Assembly: GCA_017311185.1 (NCBI GenBank)
Contig: JAESUZ010002613.1
Span: 310,001 to 374,000 of the forward strand
Direction: 5' to 3'
DNA length: 64,000 bases
Origin: Proteles cristata cristata
Lineage: Eukaryota; Chordata; Mammalia; Carnivora; Hyaenidae
Position 1 is the first letter of the stretch, and each line of letters starts with the position of its first letter. Positions 1 to 10,935 of the stretch are shown here, in pieces. Position numbers and translations under genes: made by a program. The notes under the pieces are model-generated. The model made no database searches and was not told the origin of the DNA. It saw only the letters and a list, made by a program, of their open reading frames with translations.

Positions 1-702
1 GGAGGAAGCAGACTGATAGTTATTAATTTGGCAAGATCTGCACTAGATCCTTTCTTTACTTTCTTTTCTTATATTTTGTCTCATTTTATTCCTTAACCCC
101 ATTTATTACAGATTAGAAGATCAAGGTTTAAGGGATTTAGTAACTATCCCAAGACCTGACTGCTAGTACATAACAGTAGAGTTACAGCTGACCACAGAAC
201 TAGGTACTTTGTATATGAAGATTTTTTTAATTATTTCAGGAATTATTCTCTTCACAGATATAGTTATCTTATAAAAGATAGACATTAAACATCAGGTATT
301 CTGTTGGTGTGGTGTTCACTTCATTAACGTTTACTTTGCCTCCCAATTCTGGACTATTATATGCCTCTATTTGTTAATGATAATTTACCCAATAAGAACA
401 TCTCTGTTCCTTCCTTCCTCCTTTCCCTCTCACTCTCTCTCCCCCTCCCTCTTTTTCCCTTCCTTCTCTCAGTTTGTCTTCATGTTCTATCAATTTGGTG
501 CTACTTAATTTAAATCGGTAAAAGTAGTTGTTATGAATAGAGATTCAAAAGATGTTGATCTGAAATTGTTTAAGGATATAAGTAATGTAAGTACATTTGT
601 ACACAAAATATTATTTTTAATCTTTTCCAGATTTGTTTCTCATAGTATAAAAAGAAAATAGTGAACATCTTTATCCTTTTTTTCCCCCCTCCGCTCTTTC
701 AG
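1..702 (+). other. DDIAS: DDIAS intron (3' part), entering from the left edge
   Basis: Non-coding, AT-rich sequence upstream of the first DDIAS exon in the window. It ends in a good splice acceptor: a pyrimidine-rich run at about 671-700 followed by AG at 701-702. A second CT-rich stretch lies at about 410-475. No felid SINE or open frame is seen. The exon encoding the DDIAS start codon must lie to the left, outside the window. Confidence 0.8.
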
Positions 703-864
703 GTTTAATTGTCCAAAATGTGGCTCTACTGGTAAAGCTGAAAATGCCAGTTACAGATATAAACTTTCCTTAAAAGTTGCAGAATCAAGCAAATTGTTTG
801 GCATTACTGTATTTGGAAGCTGTTTAGATGCATTTTTTGGTCTTACAGCCACTGCTTTGCACAG
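703..864 (+). CDS. DDIAS: DDIAS coding exon (zinc-ribbon half and start of OB-fold domain)
   Basis: This 162-base internal exon is bounded by AG at 701-702 and GT (GTAAGA) at 865. It begins with the last base of a split codon and reads FNCPKCGSTG, then a YRYKLSLKVAES stretch, ending in LTATALHR. I recognise this as DDIAS (noxin, C11orf82), a nuclear and cytoplasmic protein that suppresses apoptosis after DNA damage. Its N-terminal region resembles the C-terminal OB-fold of the large RPA subunit. The CPKC pair here is the second half of a probable four-cysteine zinc ribbon; the first CxxC should be in the exon to the left. The exon ends after two bases of an Arg codon and joins in frame to the exon at 1765. 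Confidence 0.93.
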
Positions 865-1764
865 GTAAGAATATTTAAAGTATTTGTTTTCCTAGCTACT
901 CATTTAGTATATCAGTAGAATTTGAAGATACATGTTTTTAAGATAATATGCATTTAGTTAAAATATGATCACTTGACCTCAGATCATCATTTCCTTTAAA
1001 AGATAATCAGAGAAAAAGATATTTATTTTATGATTACACATTGTGATACTAAACCAGGCTCCTTTTAGTTAGGCCATCTGAGTTGTAATTAAAATATTAA
1101 TTTACAGTAGTCCAATCCAGATTAGAGAAATACAGAATCAGAAAGTAAAATTGTTTCAAACCATTTCAAACTGCAAAAGTGGCTAAAATCCCTTTAGATA
1201 AAAGACGCTATTGAGGGAATATTTGCATATCAGAGGTGGAAATGTTGTTGCTCTCATTTGCCTCACATCTTCATCTGCATAGTTTGACCTAATAAGCTAT
1301 CCTGAGATGTCTGAATGATATATATATATATAAGCAATTAAAGCTTTTTCTTCCCTTCAGTCTTCTACCCTCTTCCCCTAATCCTCGAGAGAAGAAATCT
1401 CTATTTCCTTATAGTTGAGAGCAAACTGGATTGCCAGGGAAGAGAAGAGCCTTGCCTCTGCTTTGAGGACAAGGGCTAGAGATTCCATCACTATTCCTAC
1501 AGCCACTTTTGGAATAAACATTGGACCTGATTACTAGGAAGGCATCTACTTTATAATACACTTAATCATTTTTTACTTTCTAGGCTATGGGACACTAGAG
1601 AGGGAGCAAAATGCCTTGCTTTTTAAAGACACTTTTTTTCCCTCTATATAACTCTAACTCAAAAGGTTACACTGCATTTTCAAACTAATTGTTTGTATTT
1701 TCTTTATGGCAAATTAAAATTTCAAAGCTTTTCTCATATGTTTTTAATTTTGTTTCCAATCAAG
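865..1764 (+). other. DDIAS: DDIAS intron
   Basis: A 900-base intron with donor GTAAGA at 865 and acceptor CAAG ending at 1764. It is AT-rich, with a short (TA)n run at about 1320-1332. I see no felid SINE and no reading frame that looks coding. Confidence 0.88.
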
Positions 1765-1882
1765 GTACATTCAGGATTGTAATGAAATTTCAGAAACACT
1801 GGACGGTGAAGCAATTCAGAACCTATTAACTAAAGCAGTTGAAGTTTGCTTTGTTGGACAAAGCTTTATTTTTGGAGTGACG
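1765..1882 (+). CDS. DDIAS: DDIAS coding exon (OB-fold middle)
   Basis: This 118-base exon completes the split Arg codon and encodes YIQDCNEISETLDGEAIQ, then a segment ending in CFVGQSFIFGVT. It stops exactly at a codon end, ACG, before donor GTAATT at 1883. The segment is the central part of the RPA-like OB-fold domain of DDIAS. The reading phase matches both neighbours, and no stop or frameshift is present, so the gene appears intact here. Confidence 0.93.
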
Positions 1883-2539
1883 GTAATTGAAACTAGCTTT
1901 TTTTTTAGTATTCTGTTAACATTTCCATTGCAATAAAATGACTTGAATTTTCCCAGTAATTTTTAGGAGTCATAAATGTGAGGGTCTGTAACATTTTAAA
2001 TGTATAAAAATACATTATACATGATCTGTTAAATAACAGTGTAACAACTTCCTTTTTCAAAAGTAAGAAGAGACCAGTTTAGAGCTTTCAGAGCTTTAAA
2101 AATCTAAATTTATTAAAATCAGAATAGATAATTTTGTTCTGCTATTTGATGTTTATTTCATCTCCAAATTTTGCTTAAATTTTGTAGTAAAATTTTTATC
2201 AGCTCTTTAGCTTTTTGATGATATCATCTGTAAAAGGAGGAGGGAACAAACATGGAAAGCAAAGCATCTGAGTATTGGTTACTTTAATAGGAGTAAGAGG
2301 GAAGGATGGCCTTAAATAATTATAAAAGTGATGTAGGAGTTACAAGAATATACTGAGTCTGAAGGAATAATTGTTTCTCTCTCATCTGTGCTAAAGGAAA
2401 CAAATGGAAATTTTATCCACACTGGGAAAGGGCTTCACAAGTGGGAATAGAACATTCCACAGCTGAACAGTGAGCAAAACCCAAAGTAACAGTAAATCAG
2501 GAGCTACAGAGCTTTTTTCCTTTAGAGTCTTATATGGTT

Positions 2540-2743
2540 CTTGTTCTTTTTCTTATTTTTTTATTCAAGTTTACCTTGAGTTGGGAGACATGTGAGTGGG
2601 GGAGGGGCACAGAGAGAGAATCCCAAGCAGCCTCTGCCTTGTCAGTGCAGAAATGATGGGGGTTCACATTCACGAACAGAGAGATCGTTACCTGAACCAA
2701 AGTCAAGAATTGGGCACTTAACCAACTGAGCCACCCAAGCGCC
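2540..2743 (-). repeat. Felid tRNA-Lys SINE (SINEC type), old copy
   Basis: Reading the - strand, the head gives GGCGCTTGGGTGGCTCAGTT. The body follows, and the A-rich tail is degraded at about 2540-2560. It is clearly diverged from the consensus. Its head abuts the CT-rich array at 2744. Confidence 0.85.
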
Positions 2744-2894
2744 TCTCTTCTCCTCCTCCTCCTCTTCCTCCTCCTCCTCCTTCTCTTTCTCCTCCTCCTT
2801 CTCTTTCTCTTTGTCCTCCAGCATCTCCTTCTCCATTTCCATTTCCATCTCCTCCTCTTCCTCTCCTCCTTCCTCCTCCTTCCTCTTCTTTTTT
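2744..2894 (+). repeat. CT-rich low-complexity array (TCC/TTC units)
   Basis: About 150 bases of almost pure pyrimidine made of TCC, TCTT and CTTC units. The reverse strand is a GAA/GGA purine tract that reads as a spurious Glu-rich peptide. It sits directly against the head of the neighbouring SINE. Confidence 0.95.
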
Positions 2895-2949
2895 AATGAG
2901 TGAGAACATTTCCTTAAACATTCAAAGTTTATGGACACTAATGAGAAAT

Positions 2950-3145
2950 ATAATAGTAGGTACTATTTACTGAGCACCTACTATTTGGTAAGCACTATAG
3001 TTTTCCATGTGTTATTGATAATACAATAGTCCTGCATATTTACCCTTATTTTATACATGAGAAAACTAAGGTCCAGAGAAGTTAAATAATTTGTCCTAAG
3101 CCCCAGCACTAGTAAATGTTAGAGCTAGTCCCTTTACTCCAAGGT
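2950..3145 (-). repeat. MIR element
   Basis: Typical inverted MIR text: TTACTGAGCACCTACTA, then ACATGAGAAAACTAAGG, GAAGTTAAATAATTTGTCC and a trailing CAGCACTAGTAAATG. It is an ancient tRNA-derived SINE shared across mammals. Confidence 0.75.
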
Positions 3146-3310
3146 CTGTTTCAATTACTTATGCTACTCTGCCTGTAACACTACAGAAATTGAAGCTATA
3201 GGAGTAGGAAGTGTGATTGTGTCTGTTTTAATCGATTAAATCCCTGTTTCACCTTTGAGTCAAAGGAAAAAATGTGTATTCTCATTTAAATTCATTTACT
3301 TCTTTGACAG

Positions 3311-5902
3311 AATTTTGGAAACCAACGTGGACAAGGTTCAAATTCCAATAACTTCTTAAAGCAACATACTGACCGCGCGAGAGAGGTTAGAGCGCTAGTA
3401 GCTTGCCAGATTGTTCTACCAGACCCAGGTGTTGCAGGCTTCACTGTCCTTGACTACTTCCATCAGTTTTTACAGCTTTCTGATTTCAGGAAACTTCATG
3501 ATGGCTCCCAGGCACCAAATAGCCCCTTACTTGCTTTAGAACACACAAATAGTGATCTCAGCAGCATATGTGGCTTTGACAGCAGTTCTGGTTTCTTCAA
3601 GTCCCATGGCAGAGATAATTTTTCAAGATTCTGGCAGGCATCTCTTGAACTCACTTACACTCTTTCACACCTAACAGGTGATGATTTTTCAGCTTCAGAA
3701 CAAAGCCAGGCTATTGGTACTCTTCACCAGAACAGAAAGTGCATCTCTTTTTCAGGGGCCACTGGTTCCCATAGCTGCCATGATGCCTTTCAGGGTTCTT
3801 GGAGCCTTGTTTCATACATGGATAAAAAGAGTACAGCACAGAAGTTGGGTGAAGAACTTGGCTTGCAAGCTTATCAGCCCAGTGTATCCCATAACAGTCA
3901 TGAAATCAGAATTACTGACTCTAATTTTTTCCCTTTAAAAATGCAAGAGCTCCTGGAGTCAAATAATAAAAAATCCTTCCACAGCACAGTGGAAATTAAA
4001 AATCAGTATTCCCAGCGGGAGCTAACATGTCACCAGTATCATGATGTAGATAACTCCCCTAGCCTTCAGAAGAGATCTACATGTTGTACACCTTCATCAC
4101 TCAGACTCGAAGAAATAGCTAGTGGTTCCCAGGACTGTGACACTGAGATTTGGGATGATCTGCCATTCTCTGAAAGCCTGAACGCGTTCCTGGCAGTTAT
4201 CGAAAGTGAAACTGCTGCACCGCAGACAGATGCCAGTAATAGGAAATGTCCTCTAGATAATGACACTGATAGATTACATGCAGACCACGTCAGGTTATCT
4301 GTGGCTTCCCAGAGAATTACTGGAGCCTTGCATACACCACCTATAGCTTTAAGATCATCACAAGCAATAGTCAAAGCAAGCTGTAGCAAAGATAACTTCC
4401 TTTCCAACTGTGAAGCAAATCCAAGTCCTAGTGTTCAAAAGGAGTCACAGTCAAATAACACAGCAGAGGTTGTCTCTATAAATAGTAATGGACATGATAT
4501 TTCTGAATATTTTCCACCAAATGCTTATCTGACAGCTCTGTTTCCATCTTCAAAAGGTTTACGAACAACAGTTACTCTGAAGTCTACCAGAATTCCACTA
4601 CACAGGGCTGAAATTTCACTTACGTGCACTACTTCAGAGAGTGACCATTTTTGTCTCAGTAGCAAATACTTCAATAGATGTGGAGAAAAATCACTTTTAG
4701 AAATGAGTGAAAAGTTGGTAGCTTTGGATTCTAGGAGAGATCATGACGTTGCTGACCTTTGTAACTTAGAAAATAAACAACATTGTAGGTGCCCAAAGAA
4801 CCAAGATGACAGCTTTACAATTTGCAGGAAGCTTACATATCCTTTAGAAGCTCTTGGCTGTAGTCCAAATACAAGTACAAATGCACTGAAAGAAATGCCT
4901 TGTGGACATTTCAGTAATAACTTAACACAGAACTATTCTACTGGTCATGAAGGTAGCTACGATGCTTCTGCTGATCTCTTTGATGATAGCGCTAAAGAAA
5001 TAGACAATACAACAGAAATTACAAAAAAATCACAGCACATTTTGGTACAGTGGGGAAAATCTTTGGCAGAAAGTCATCATATAGACTCTGATTTTCTGCT
5101 GAGGTCAGTTCCTGAGAATTCCAGCAAGTTTTCACAAAAATTGTCTTTCCAAAGTATGTCTGCCTCTCTGTGTCCAAGAACATGCTCTTCTCCACCTCGT
5201 TGTCACTCAGATTCAGAATATGATTTTGGAGATAGCCCAGACTTTGTTCCGTGTTCACAGTCAACGCCAGTTGCAGGATTCCACCAAACAAGAATTAATG
5301 GGATGAGAGGAGCTTTCAAAAACTTACCTCCCCTTTATTTGGATCTTGATGCTAACTATAAAAAAAGAAAGATTTCCTCTGAAAATGATGCACAGCAAGC
5401 CACCCCTAGCTGTCCAAACAATGTAAGGACACCCAGCCAGAAATCCAGAAGTCCTATTTTATCTGGTATTCCACAACCGGATGTTTTCAACAATAGTCCT
5501 ATTGTAGACTGTCTTGAAACTGATGATGAATGGGTCCCTCCTACCACTAAAAAAGTGTTTCCTTCAGAAATGCTTGGATTCCAAGCCATGAGTCTAAGGA
5601 AATACTCTGCTGTCTTTGATTCTCCTGATCAGAAAGAGTTACCAAGAAAGAAACTGAAGTGTGTCAAACGAAGAACTGAAAAATGTTTAATTAAAAAGGA
5701 GTTAAAGAATATGTTTGCAGCAGGAGTAACAAAACAGAAAACTCTTAAATATAACAGTACAAGTTCAGGCTGGCTTTCCAAAGAGTCCATTTTGGGACTT
5801 GATTCTTGTTCAGAAGTCAAATGTTGCCTTCCGTTTTCAGAAAATTGGCCACCTTCTGTGCCTGCGACTAAAAGCAGTTGGTCTCCTGAATTATTTTCAT
5901 AA
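3311..5902 (+). CDS. DDIAS: DDIAS terminal coding exon (863 codons plus stop)
   Basis: The terminal exon opens after the acceptor at 3309-3310 and reads NFGNQRGQGSNSNNFLKQ onward without a stop to TAA at 5900-5902. The ATG at 3818 is an internal Met (SYMDKKSTAQ), not the start; the 507 bases before it are open in the same frame. The first part finishes the OB-fold (VACQIVLPDPGVAGFTVLDYF, around 3410-3470). The remainder is a long Ser/Thr-rich, probably disordered region. Conserved DDIAS blocks include IWDDLPFSESL (about 4150), SYDASADLFDDS (about 4955), DFVPCSQSTPVAGFHQTRI (about 5240) and DEWVPPTTKK (about 5525). Basic clusters at about 5356 (KKRK) and 5641-5695 (RKKLKCVKRRTEK) look like nuclear localisation signals. 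The C-terminus is SWSPELFS. With the upstream exons the protein would be close to the human length of roughly 1000 residues. Confidence 0.96.
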   Translation, partial: NFGNQRGQGSNSNNFLKQHTDRAREVRALVACQIVLPDPGVAGFTVLDYFHQFLQLSDFRKLHDGSQAPNSPLLALEHTNSDLSSICGFDSSSGFFKSHGRDNFSRFWQASLELTYTLSHLTGDDFSASEQSQAIGTLHQNRKCISFSGATGSHSCHDAFQGSWSLVSYMDKKSTAQKLGEELGLQAYQPSVSHNSHEIRITDSNFFPLKMQELLESNNKKSFHSTVEIKNQYSQRELTCHQYHDVDNSPSLQKRSTCCTPSSLRLEEIASGSQDCDTEIWDDLPFSESLNAFLAVIESETAAPQTDASNRKCPLDNDTDRLHADHVRLSVASQRITGALHTPPIALRSSQAIVKASCSKDNFLSNCEANPSPSVQKESQSNNTAEVVSINSNGHDISEYFPPNAYLTALFPSSKGLRTTVTLKSTRIPLHRAEISLTCTTSESDHFCLSSKYFNRCGEKSLLEMSEKLVALDSRRDHDVADLCNLENKQHCRCPKNQDDSFTICRKLTYPLEALGCSPNTSTNALKEMPCGHFSNNLTQNYSTGHEGSYDASADLFDDSAKEIDNTTEITKKSQHILVQWGKSLAESHHIDSDFLLRSVPENSSKFSQKLSFQSMSASLCPRTCSSPPRCHSDSEYDFGDSPDFVPCSQSTPVAGFHQTRINGMRGAFKNLPPLYLDLDANYKKRKISSENDAQQATPSCPNNVRTPSQKSRSPILSGIPQPDVFNNSPIVDCLETDDEWVPPTTKKVFPSEMLGFQAMSLRKYSAVFDSPDQKELPRKKLKCVKRRTEKCLIKKELKNMFAAGVTKQKTLKYNSTSSGWLSKESILGLDSCSEVKCCLPFSENWPPSVPATKSSWSPELFS

Positions 5903-6055
5903 GTCACCCGGACCTAATTGCTAAACTTTTAAAAGTAAGTCTGTTTGGAAACTTTTGCCACCCATGGTATGGAAAGCAATCTTACCATTTTGAAAACTTG
6001 AACAGAAGCAAACAGAAAATAGGTATCATTGTGCTTTTTAAAACGTAAAGCTATT

Positions 6056-6276
6056 GTTTGAACACCTGGAGAGCACAGTCAGTTAAACATCTGACTATCT
6101 TGATTTCCACTCAGGTCATAGTCTCACATTTTGTGAGTTCCAGCCCCACACTGGGCTCTCTGCTGAAGGTGCAGAGCCTGCTTGGGATTCACTGTCTCCC
6201 TCTCTCCCTATCCTTCCTGTGCTCACGCATGCTCTCTTTGTCAAAAATAAATAAATAAACTTTAAAAAACCCAACA
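6056..6276 (+). repeat. Felid SINE inside the DDIAS 3'UTR
   Basis: A diverged head (AACACCTGGAGAGCACAGTC), body and CT-rich part end in AAATAAATAAATAAAC. It is flanked by imperfect direct repeats: AAACGTAAAGCTATT at 6041-6055 and AAACATAAAGTCATT at about 6276-6290. The tail supplies three overlapping AATAAA hexamers at 6246-6259 in the gene's own sense. Confidence 0.85.
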
Positions 6277-6414
6277 AACATAAAGTCATTATTTTTGCCA
6301 GTATACATTTGTTCAAACACTTTGGCACTTTATCTTACATTGTTGATTGTTCTTTAGTAATACTGTTAGTTTTCCTTGTTAAAAGTATTTGTTAAGATCA
6401 CTTGTGCATTCAGA

Positions 6415-6420
6415 AATAAA
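6415..6420 (+). terminator. DDIAS: Probable DDIAS polyadenylation signal (AATAAA)
   Basis: Canonical AATAAA about 515 bases after the DDIAS stop, in unique sequence outside the SINE. This is the most likely distal cleavage signal, judged by position only. The earlier hexamers come from the SINE tail. Confidence 0.5.
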
Positions 6421-6754
6421 GCTTTTGCGAACCAAAACTTAAAGCCTTAACTGGTCTGCTCATCTCAGAAAATGCCTGCTATGTGTTAGAGTCAACTACT
6501 GTGCTGAGTTTGTGATACAAAGCTACCAGATCAGTAATCTCAAAAGATTTTAGTCTGCTAGGTAAGACAGACATACAACATAATTTCGGAACAATGCAGT
6601 AAATGCAATGATAGAGATTTTTAATGGGTACTGAAACATTTATGTTGCTATGGGAGTGTGGCACAGAATTAATTTAACCCAACAACATCTATGAGCTGGG
6701 GATAAGAAAAGTCAATAAAAACTTACTATTTTGGAGTTAAATGTGCAACTGTCA

Positions 6755-6895
6755 TTATTTTATTTAGTATTTATTGAATACTGGTCACTGCATACCAGGC
6801 CCAGGGCTAGGTGCTAGGAACTCAAAAATGAAAAGCCTGTTCCCTCAGGAAGCTCATGGCCTAGTAAAATAAATGACTAGTAAGCATCTGTTAAG
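6755..6895 (-). repeat. L2 3' fragment
   Basis: Contains the characteristic inverted L2 end: ATTTATTGAATACTGGTCAC, then CCAGGGCTAGGTGCTAGGA and the GCTCATGGCCTAGTAAAATA segment. Confidence 0.65.
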
Positions 6896-7500
6896 TCCTA
6901 TAATAGGAGATAAGATCGAAGAGCTTAGAGGAGCGAAAATGAGTAGTTTCTAGACTCTGTAGCAGCAGCTCAGCTGCACCCTGTGAAATCTTTTACATAA
7001 GTCTGGTCAGCTTCCTTTGCTATTTGTCACAGTGGCTGTTCCAAATCTTCACTCTTAATACCTCCAACCTACGCTACTCTCTGCCTCCCACATCATGGAG
7101 AAGATTGAGACCACTTGGTATTCCCTCAACTTCCCACATTCCTAGCTACCCACGTGTCTGTAGCTGTATTCATCCACAGCTTCTTTAACCCAGAAAATGA
7201 TACATATCTTCTGTTTAGTGCTAAAGTTTTTATTTGGGCTCTTGATTGTTGTACCCATCTTTCCCGTCTCACTACTGGCTTTTTGGCTCTCCCCCAACCC
7301 AACTTTTATTTTGAAAATATATAAACAGAAGTTGGGAGAAGAGTCAAATCAATTTTAAGATTTTGCCTATTCTCTATCATAGTCCTTGCTACCTCCCTGC
7401 TAAGGGAGGACTTTAAAAAATAGTCACGGTCAACTTTCACACCATTCACTGTTCAACCTGCTGCAATCTGTCTCTCTTCCAAATCCAATGGATTTGTGCT

Positions 7501-7556
7501 TTTTAAGAGAATCCCAAAGCAGGTGTCAGACGCTTAACAGAGCCACCAAGGTCCCC
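7501..7556 (-). repeat. Felid SINE fragment
   Basis: A short piece reading AGAATCCCAAAGCAGG then GACGCTTAACAGAGCCACC matches an inverted SINE with most of its body deleted. No felid SINE is found from here to 21.6 kb. Confidence 0.5.
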
Positions 7557-8203
7557 CAACCTTGTCATTACTTATTTTATGTGATCTCTTTGCACTTCCC
7601 CCTTTTCCAAGTTACTATTCTCATGGTTTCTGGTTTTGCCTAGTTTCTGCTCCTCTTTGACCAGGGTTCCCTCCAGGGCAGATTTTTTTTTTGCAGGGTT
7701 CTCATCTATAAATGATTTTAAAATGTATTATGAAATTCATGGGCCCACATAAGGTAAAGTGGTTTGTCAATAGATTTAGAATATTGAATAGAGAAAAAGT
7801 ACATGTTTTTTGTTCAATCAGTGCCTGTAAGGATTCTTTATAATCTGTTTCCCCACTGCAATAAAAGAATGGTAGTGCAATTACTCACAATGCTATGACT
7901 CATAAGAACCTGTCTATATTGAGCTATATGGATCTTTCCTCTAGAGTTCTCTATACCATCCATCTAATGCTCATTACATCATTACTTAGGATGCTGTATC
8001 CATTGTGCCACTGAATACTGGCTTCCAGGGACTCTATCAAAGGTTGCTGTGCTTCACTGATGATTACCAAAAATGCAAGTCTTACCCAGAATATGCAGGA
8101 AAATGAATAATGTTTCATTTTCTGGTCGTATTATATTTACCATTTGGACTTTTATAACATAAATATAAAACACATATTCCCACCATGTCTTCTTTTGAAC
8201 TTT

Positions 8204-9060
8204 TTAGGCTGTAATTATTGCATTCCTAGACTGTGATCTCTGACCACACCCAGGAAGAATAGGCCAGAGGCCCCAGAAATGGAACAAGAAGCATTTCATT
8301 GGTACAAGGAATGTACATAATCTCCATCGGTATGGTTTAAGTCCAAACCCAGACACCACAAGGTCAATATCAATCGAAACAAAAGGACATTGATTAGAGG
8401 GGACAATTGGCATTGTGGAGCAATAGTCTTAAAAGGCCTCAGATGAGAAGGGCCCAGCACAAGGTGCGAAACCTGCAAAGGGGTAGGGTGACCCCTAGTG
8501 CCAATGGCAGGAGGCAAAAGGTAAAGAACAGTTGCCACCGCCATTGCAAGCCTGGAGACCACAGAGCAGAGGCAGCACCATAGTTAAAATACAAAACGGT
8601 GAGAACCAATGTACAAGCCCACACACACACAACTCAGTCCCATGGGTCGGTGGTGACACGGGGAGCCCGGAACCTGGAATTTGTCCAATAGGAGAGTCAC
8701 CTAAACAAAGCACCATTCTTGCAGCCCAATCATATACTGTGGTGAATGAACTATTTCTTCAGACCTAGGGCAATTCCATAGGTGCAAGACCCAGAGCTTC
8801 TTCAGGCATTTGCCACACACCCAGCATGATTCAGAGGGTTGGAGAGTGCCTCAAAGGGGAGAAATGGTACTTATCCCGGGCACCAAAGTGAAACTTAAAA
8901 ATTTCAAGAGAGCTACTTCCAGCAACCAGATCCCATGTGGGACCAGATCCAGACTCAGGGTGCCTTGCTTAGCCCCAGTAACTGGGGAACTTAGAAAATC
9001 TTGAAGGCACTCTTAAGTACCAGCCTTCCTGAGGCGTGGGTGCTGGAACAGTATCCCTGC
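8204..9060. repeat. Unidentified GC-richer block, possibly an old retroelement
   Basis: About 860 bases are visibly richer in G and C than the AT-rich flanks. They contain several short overlapping open frames on the - strand (60-88 codons, 8204-8716), none of which I recognise. The abrupt change in composition and the absence of SINE, L2, MIR or L1 hallmarks suggest a decayed LTR-type or carnivore-specific element. I could not find LTR ends, a primer-binding site or a target duplication. A decayed pseudogene is the alternative. No function is claimed. Confidence 0.3.
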
Positions 9061-10894
9061 ACACTCAAGTCTCCAAAGTATTGTCTGATCATCTCCCCTT
9101 AGGTCTTTGACTGCCTTTTTATTTACCTGCCTTTTTAAAAAGATGGAGCCTGTCAGTGTTCTATTATTGGCTCTTCTTTTTTTTAATACTTACTTTCTTC
9201 ACAGTAATTATCACCATCTTACATTACTATGTATTTCTTTTCTATTCCTCCCATGCTATAACTTAAAGTGAGCTTTTTGTATTTTGTTCACTCCTATAGT
9301 TTTAGTGACTAGAACACTTCTTGGCACATCACAGTGCTTGATAATTGAAGGCCAGCATTGAGTTCCTCATTTAATAATGAGGAAAGCAAGATTTAAAAAG
9401 GCTAATTGGCCCGAAGTAATAAAGATACCTTGACCTAAAGCCTTTGTACTCTTCATTTTCTTTTGTTTGAAATACTCTCCATGTTCAAAGCATGTCTTAA
9501 TCTTTGTGTTCCGTCGAAACTTGTGTACTTCCTACTTCAACTGCTGAAAGCACTTCACAAGGTTACAATGAGGATTAAATGTGAATGTGAACATCAATAA
9601 ACTTTGTAGAATATTAGGCCACATATAATTGTTCATTCTTGTGGTTTCATCCCTAAGATCAAAGTCAGAAAGACCAGCCTGTTTCTTCAAGCTTATTTTT
9701 ATTTAAATGTGAAAATATAACTATTCACTAGGAATCCTGAGTAAATTCCAGTTATAGTTTAAATAGGATGTCTTAATGTTACTAACATGCAGTTTCCTGC
9801 AAGGAAATAAGGTATTTTAGCTCTCGAAATTTTCAGAGGTAAGCACCTGGACAAAAGCACAGGCACATGACTGTGGTTTAAACATAGCTCCCAGTTTCAT
9901 CTCTCAGCTGCAGATGTGGTTTGGGGTATATAGATAGCTTGTATGAGGTGTAGTCTGCCAGTTAGCAGATGTGGAATAATTGAGTCAACTGAGGATAGTT
10001 ATCCTCAAAGTGTTTTAAAACACTGATTTACATTTTGCCAAGGAACTGTGTATCTGAAGCATTACATTGCCCAAATGAGAAGCACAGTGATCTAAACGTT
10101 AGATATTTGAGGAATAAACAACATTCAAATTTTTCTTCCAATGATCTGTAATTATTTGTACATGCGTAAGCATGTTAAAATTCTATTCAAGTTTCCAATT
10201 TATCCCATTTAACTGAAATAACTTGTCCAAATTACCATAGTGGGAAAAAAAAACAAAATAGAATGAAAACACCTAAGAAAGTTTCTCCACTGGCTAGTGG
10301 TATTTGCATCTCAGTCTTTGCAGCCCACAGCATACTAGGTCATACTAAAATGATAAGAAATTATGACTGTTTTTGACCTACAAAAATTTTATGTGGTGCA
10401 AATTAATATTAATAGTAGAACACTTAAAACCACAACATGTATAAATTCAGAAGATAAATCCAACAAAACACATCCTTTTAATGAAGGTGCTAAAATAGCA
10501 AAAATAAGAGTCTCATACCAACTGTAGAAAAGCTATAATTAGACAACATAAAATTATATTAAGTGATTTTATAAAGCCCAATACTTTATAAATGCTAAAT
10601 GATGATGTCAATAATCAGATTGCCTATGATCTAGTAACTAAAGAACGCCAGGTCAGGGAGCCCAAAGGTTTGATTCTTATATCATCCTGTTAACTCTAGC
10701 ATGTTCCATGACCCACTGTACTCACTCTTAATCCAAGACATTGATTTCACAAGTGCATGTCTCAACGCAGAGAATAAGAGGAAAGGATTGGAGAGGGGGT
10801 GAATTTCAAGAAAAAGAACAAATCCATGACTCTTGCAGTAGAGGTGGGGGAGAAATTCCTGCACCTGCCCTAAAGCATATGCTAGTAAATTGTG

Positions 10895-10935
10895 AATAAA
10901 TGAATGGGTGAATGAGTGAATGAATGAATGAATGC
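10895..10935 (+). repeat. Short (TGAA)n tandem repeat
   Basis: Imperfect TGAA/TGAG units: AAATGAATGGGTGAATGAG, then three to four perfect GAATGAAT repeats. Confidence 0.8.

Larger units (their letters stand above)
1883..3310 (+). other. DDIAS: DDIAS intron before the terminal exon
   Basis: A 1428-base intron with donor GTAATT at 1883 and acceptor TTTGACAG ending at 3310. It contains an old inverted felid SINE (about 2540-2743), a CT-rich low-complexity array (2744-2894) and an inverted MIR (about 2950-3145). The small open frames across 2642-2938 are translations of the CT array and SINE and are not genes. Confidence 0.85.
5903..6420 (+). other. DDIAS: DDIAS 3' untranslated region
   Basis: Sequence from the stop codon to a canonical AATAAA at 6415-6420, followed by a GT/T-containing stretch. 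A felid SINE is inserted in the middle (6056-6276). The UTR end is inferred from the hexamer only. A further AATAAA at about 6714 is an alternative end. Confidence 0.6.

Noticed and set aside
2642..2938. Glu-rich and Gly/Arg-rich open frames on the - strand
   Set aside because: Both are translations of the GA/CT array and an inverted SINE inside a DDIAS intron.
3818..5902. ATG at 3818 as the start of a 694-residue protein
   Set aside because: The same frame is open back to a splice acceptor at 3310, and the upstream 169 codons match DDIAS, so this Met is internal.
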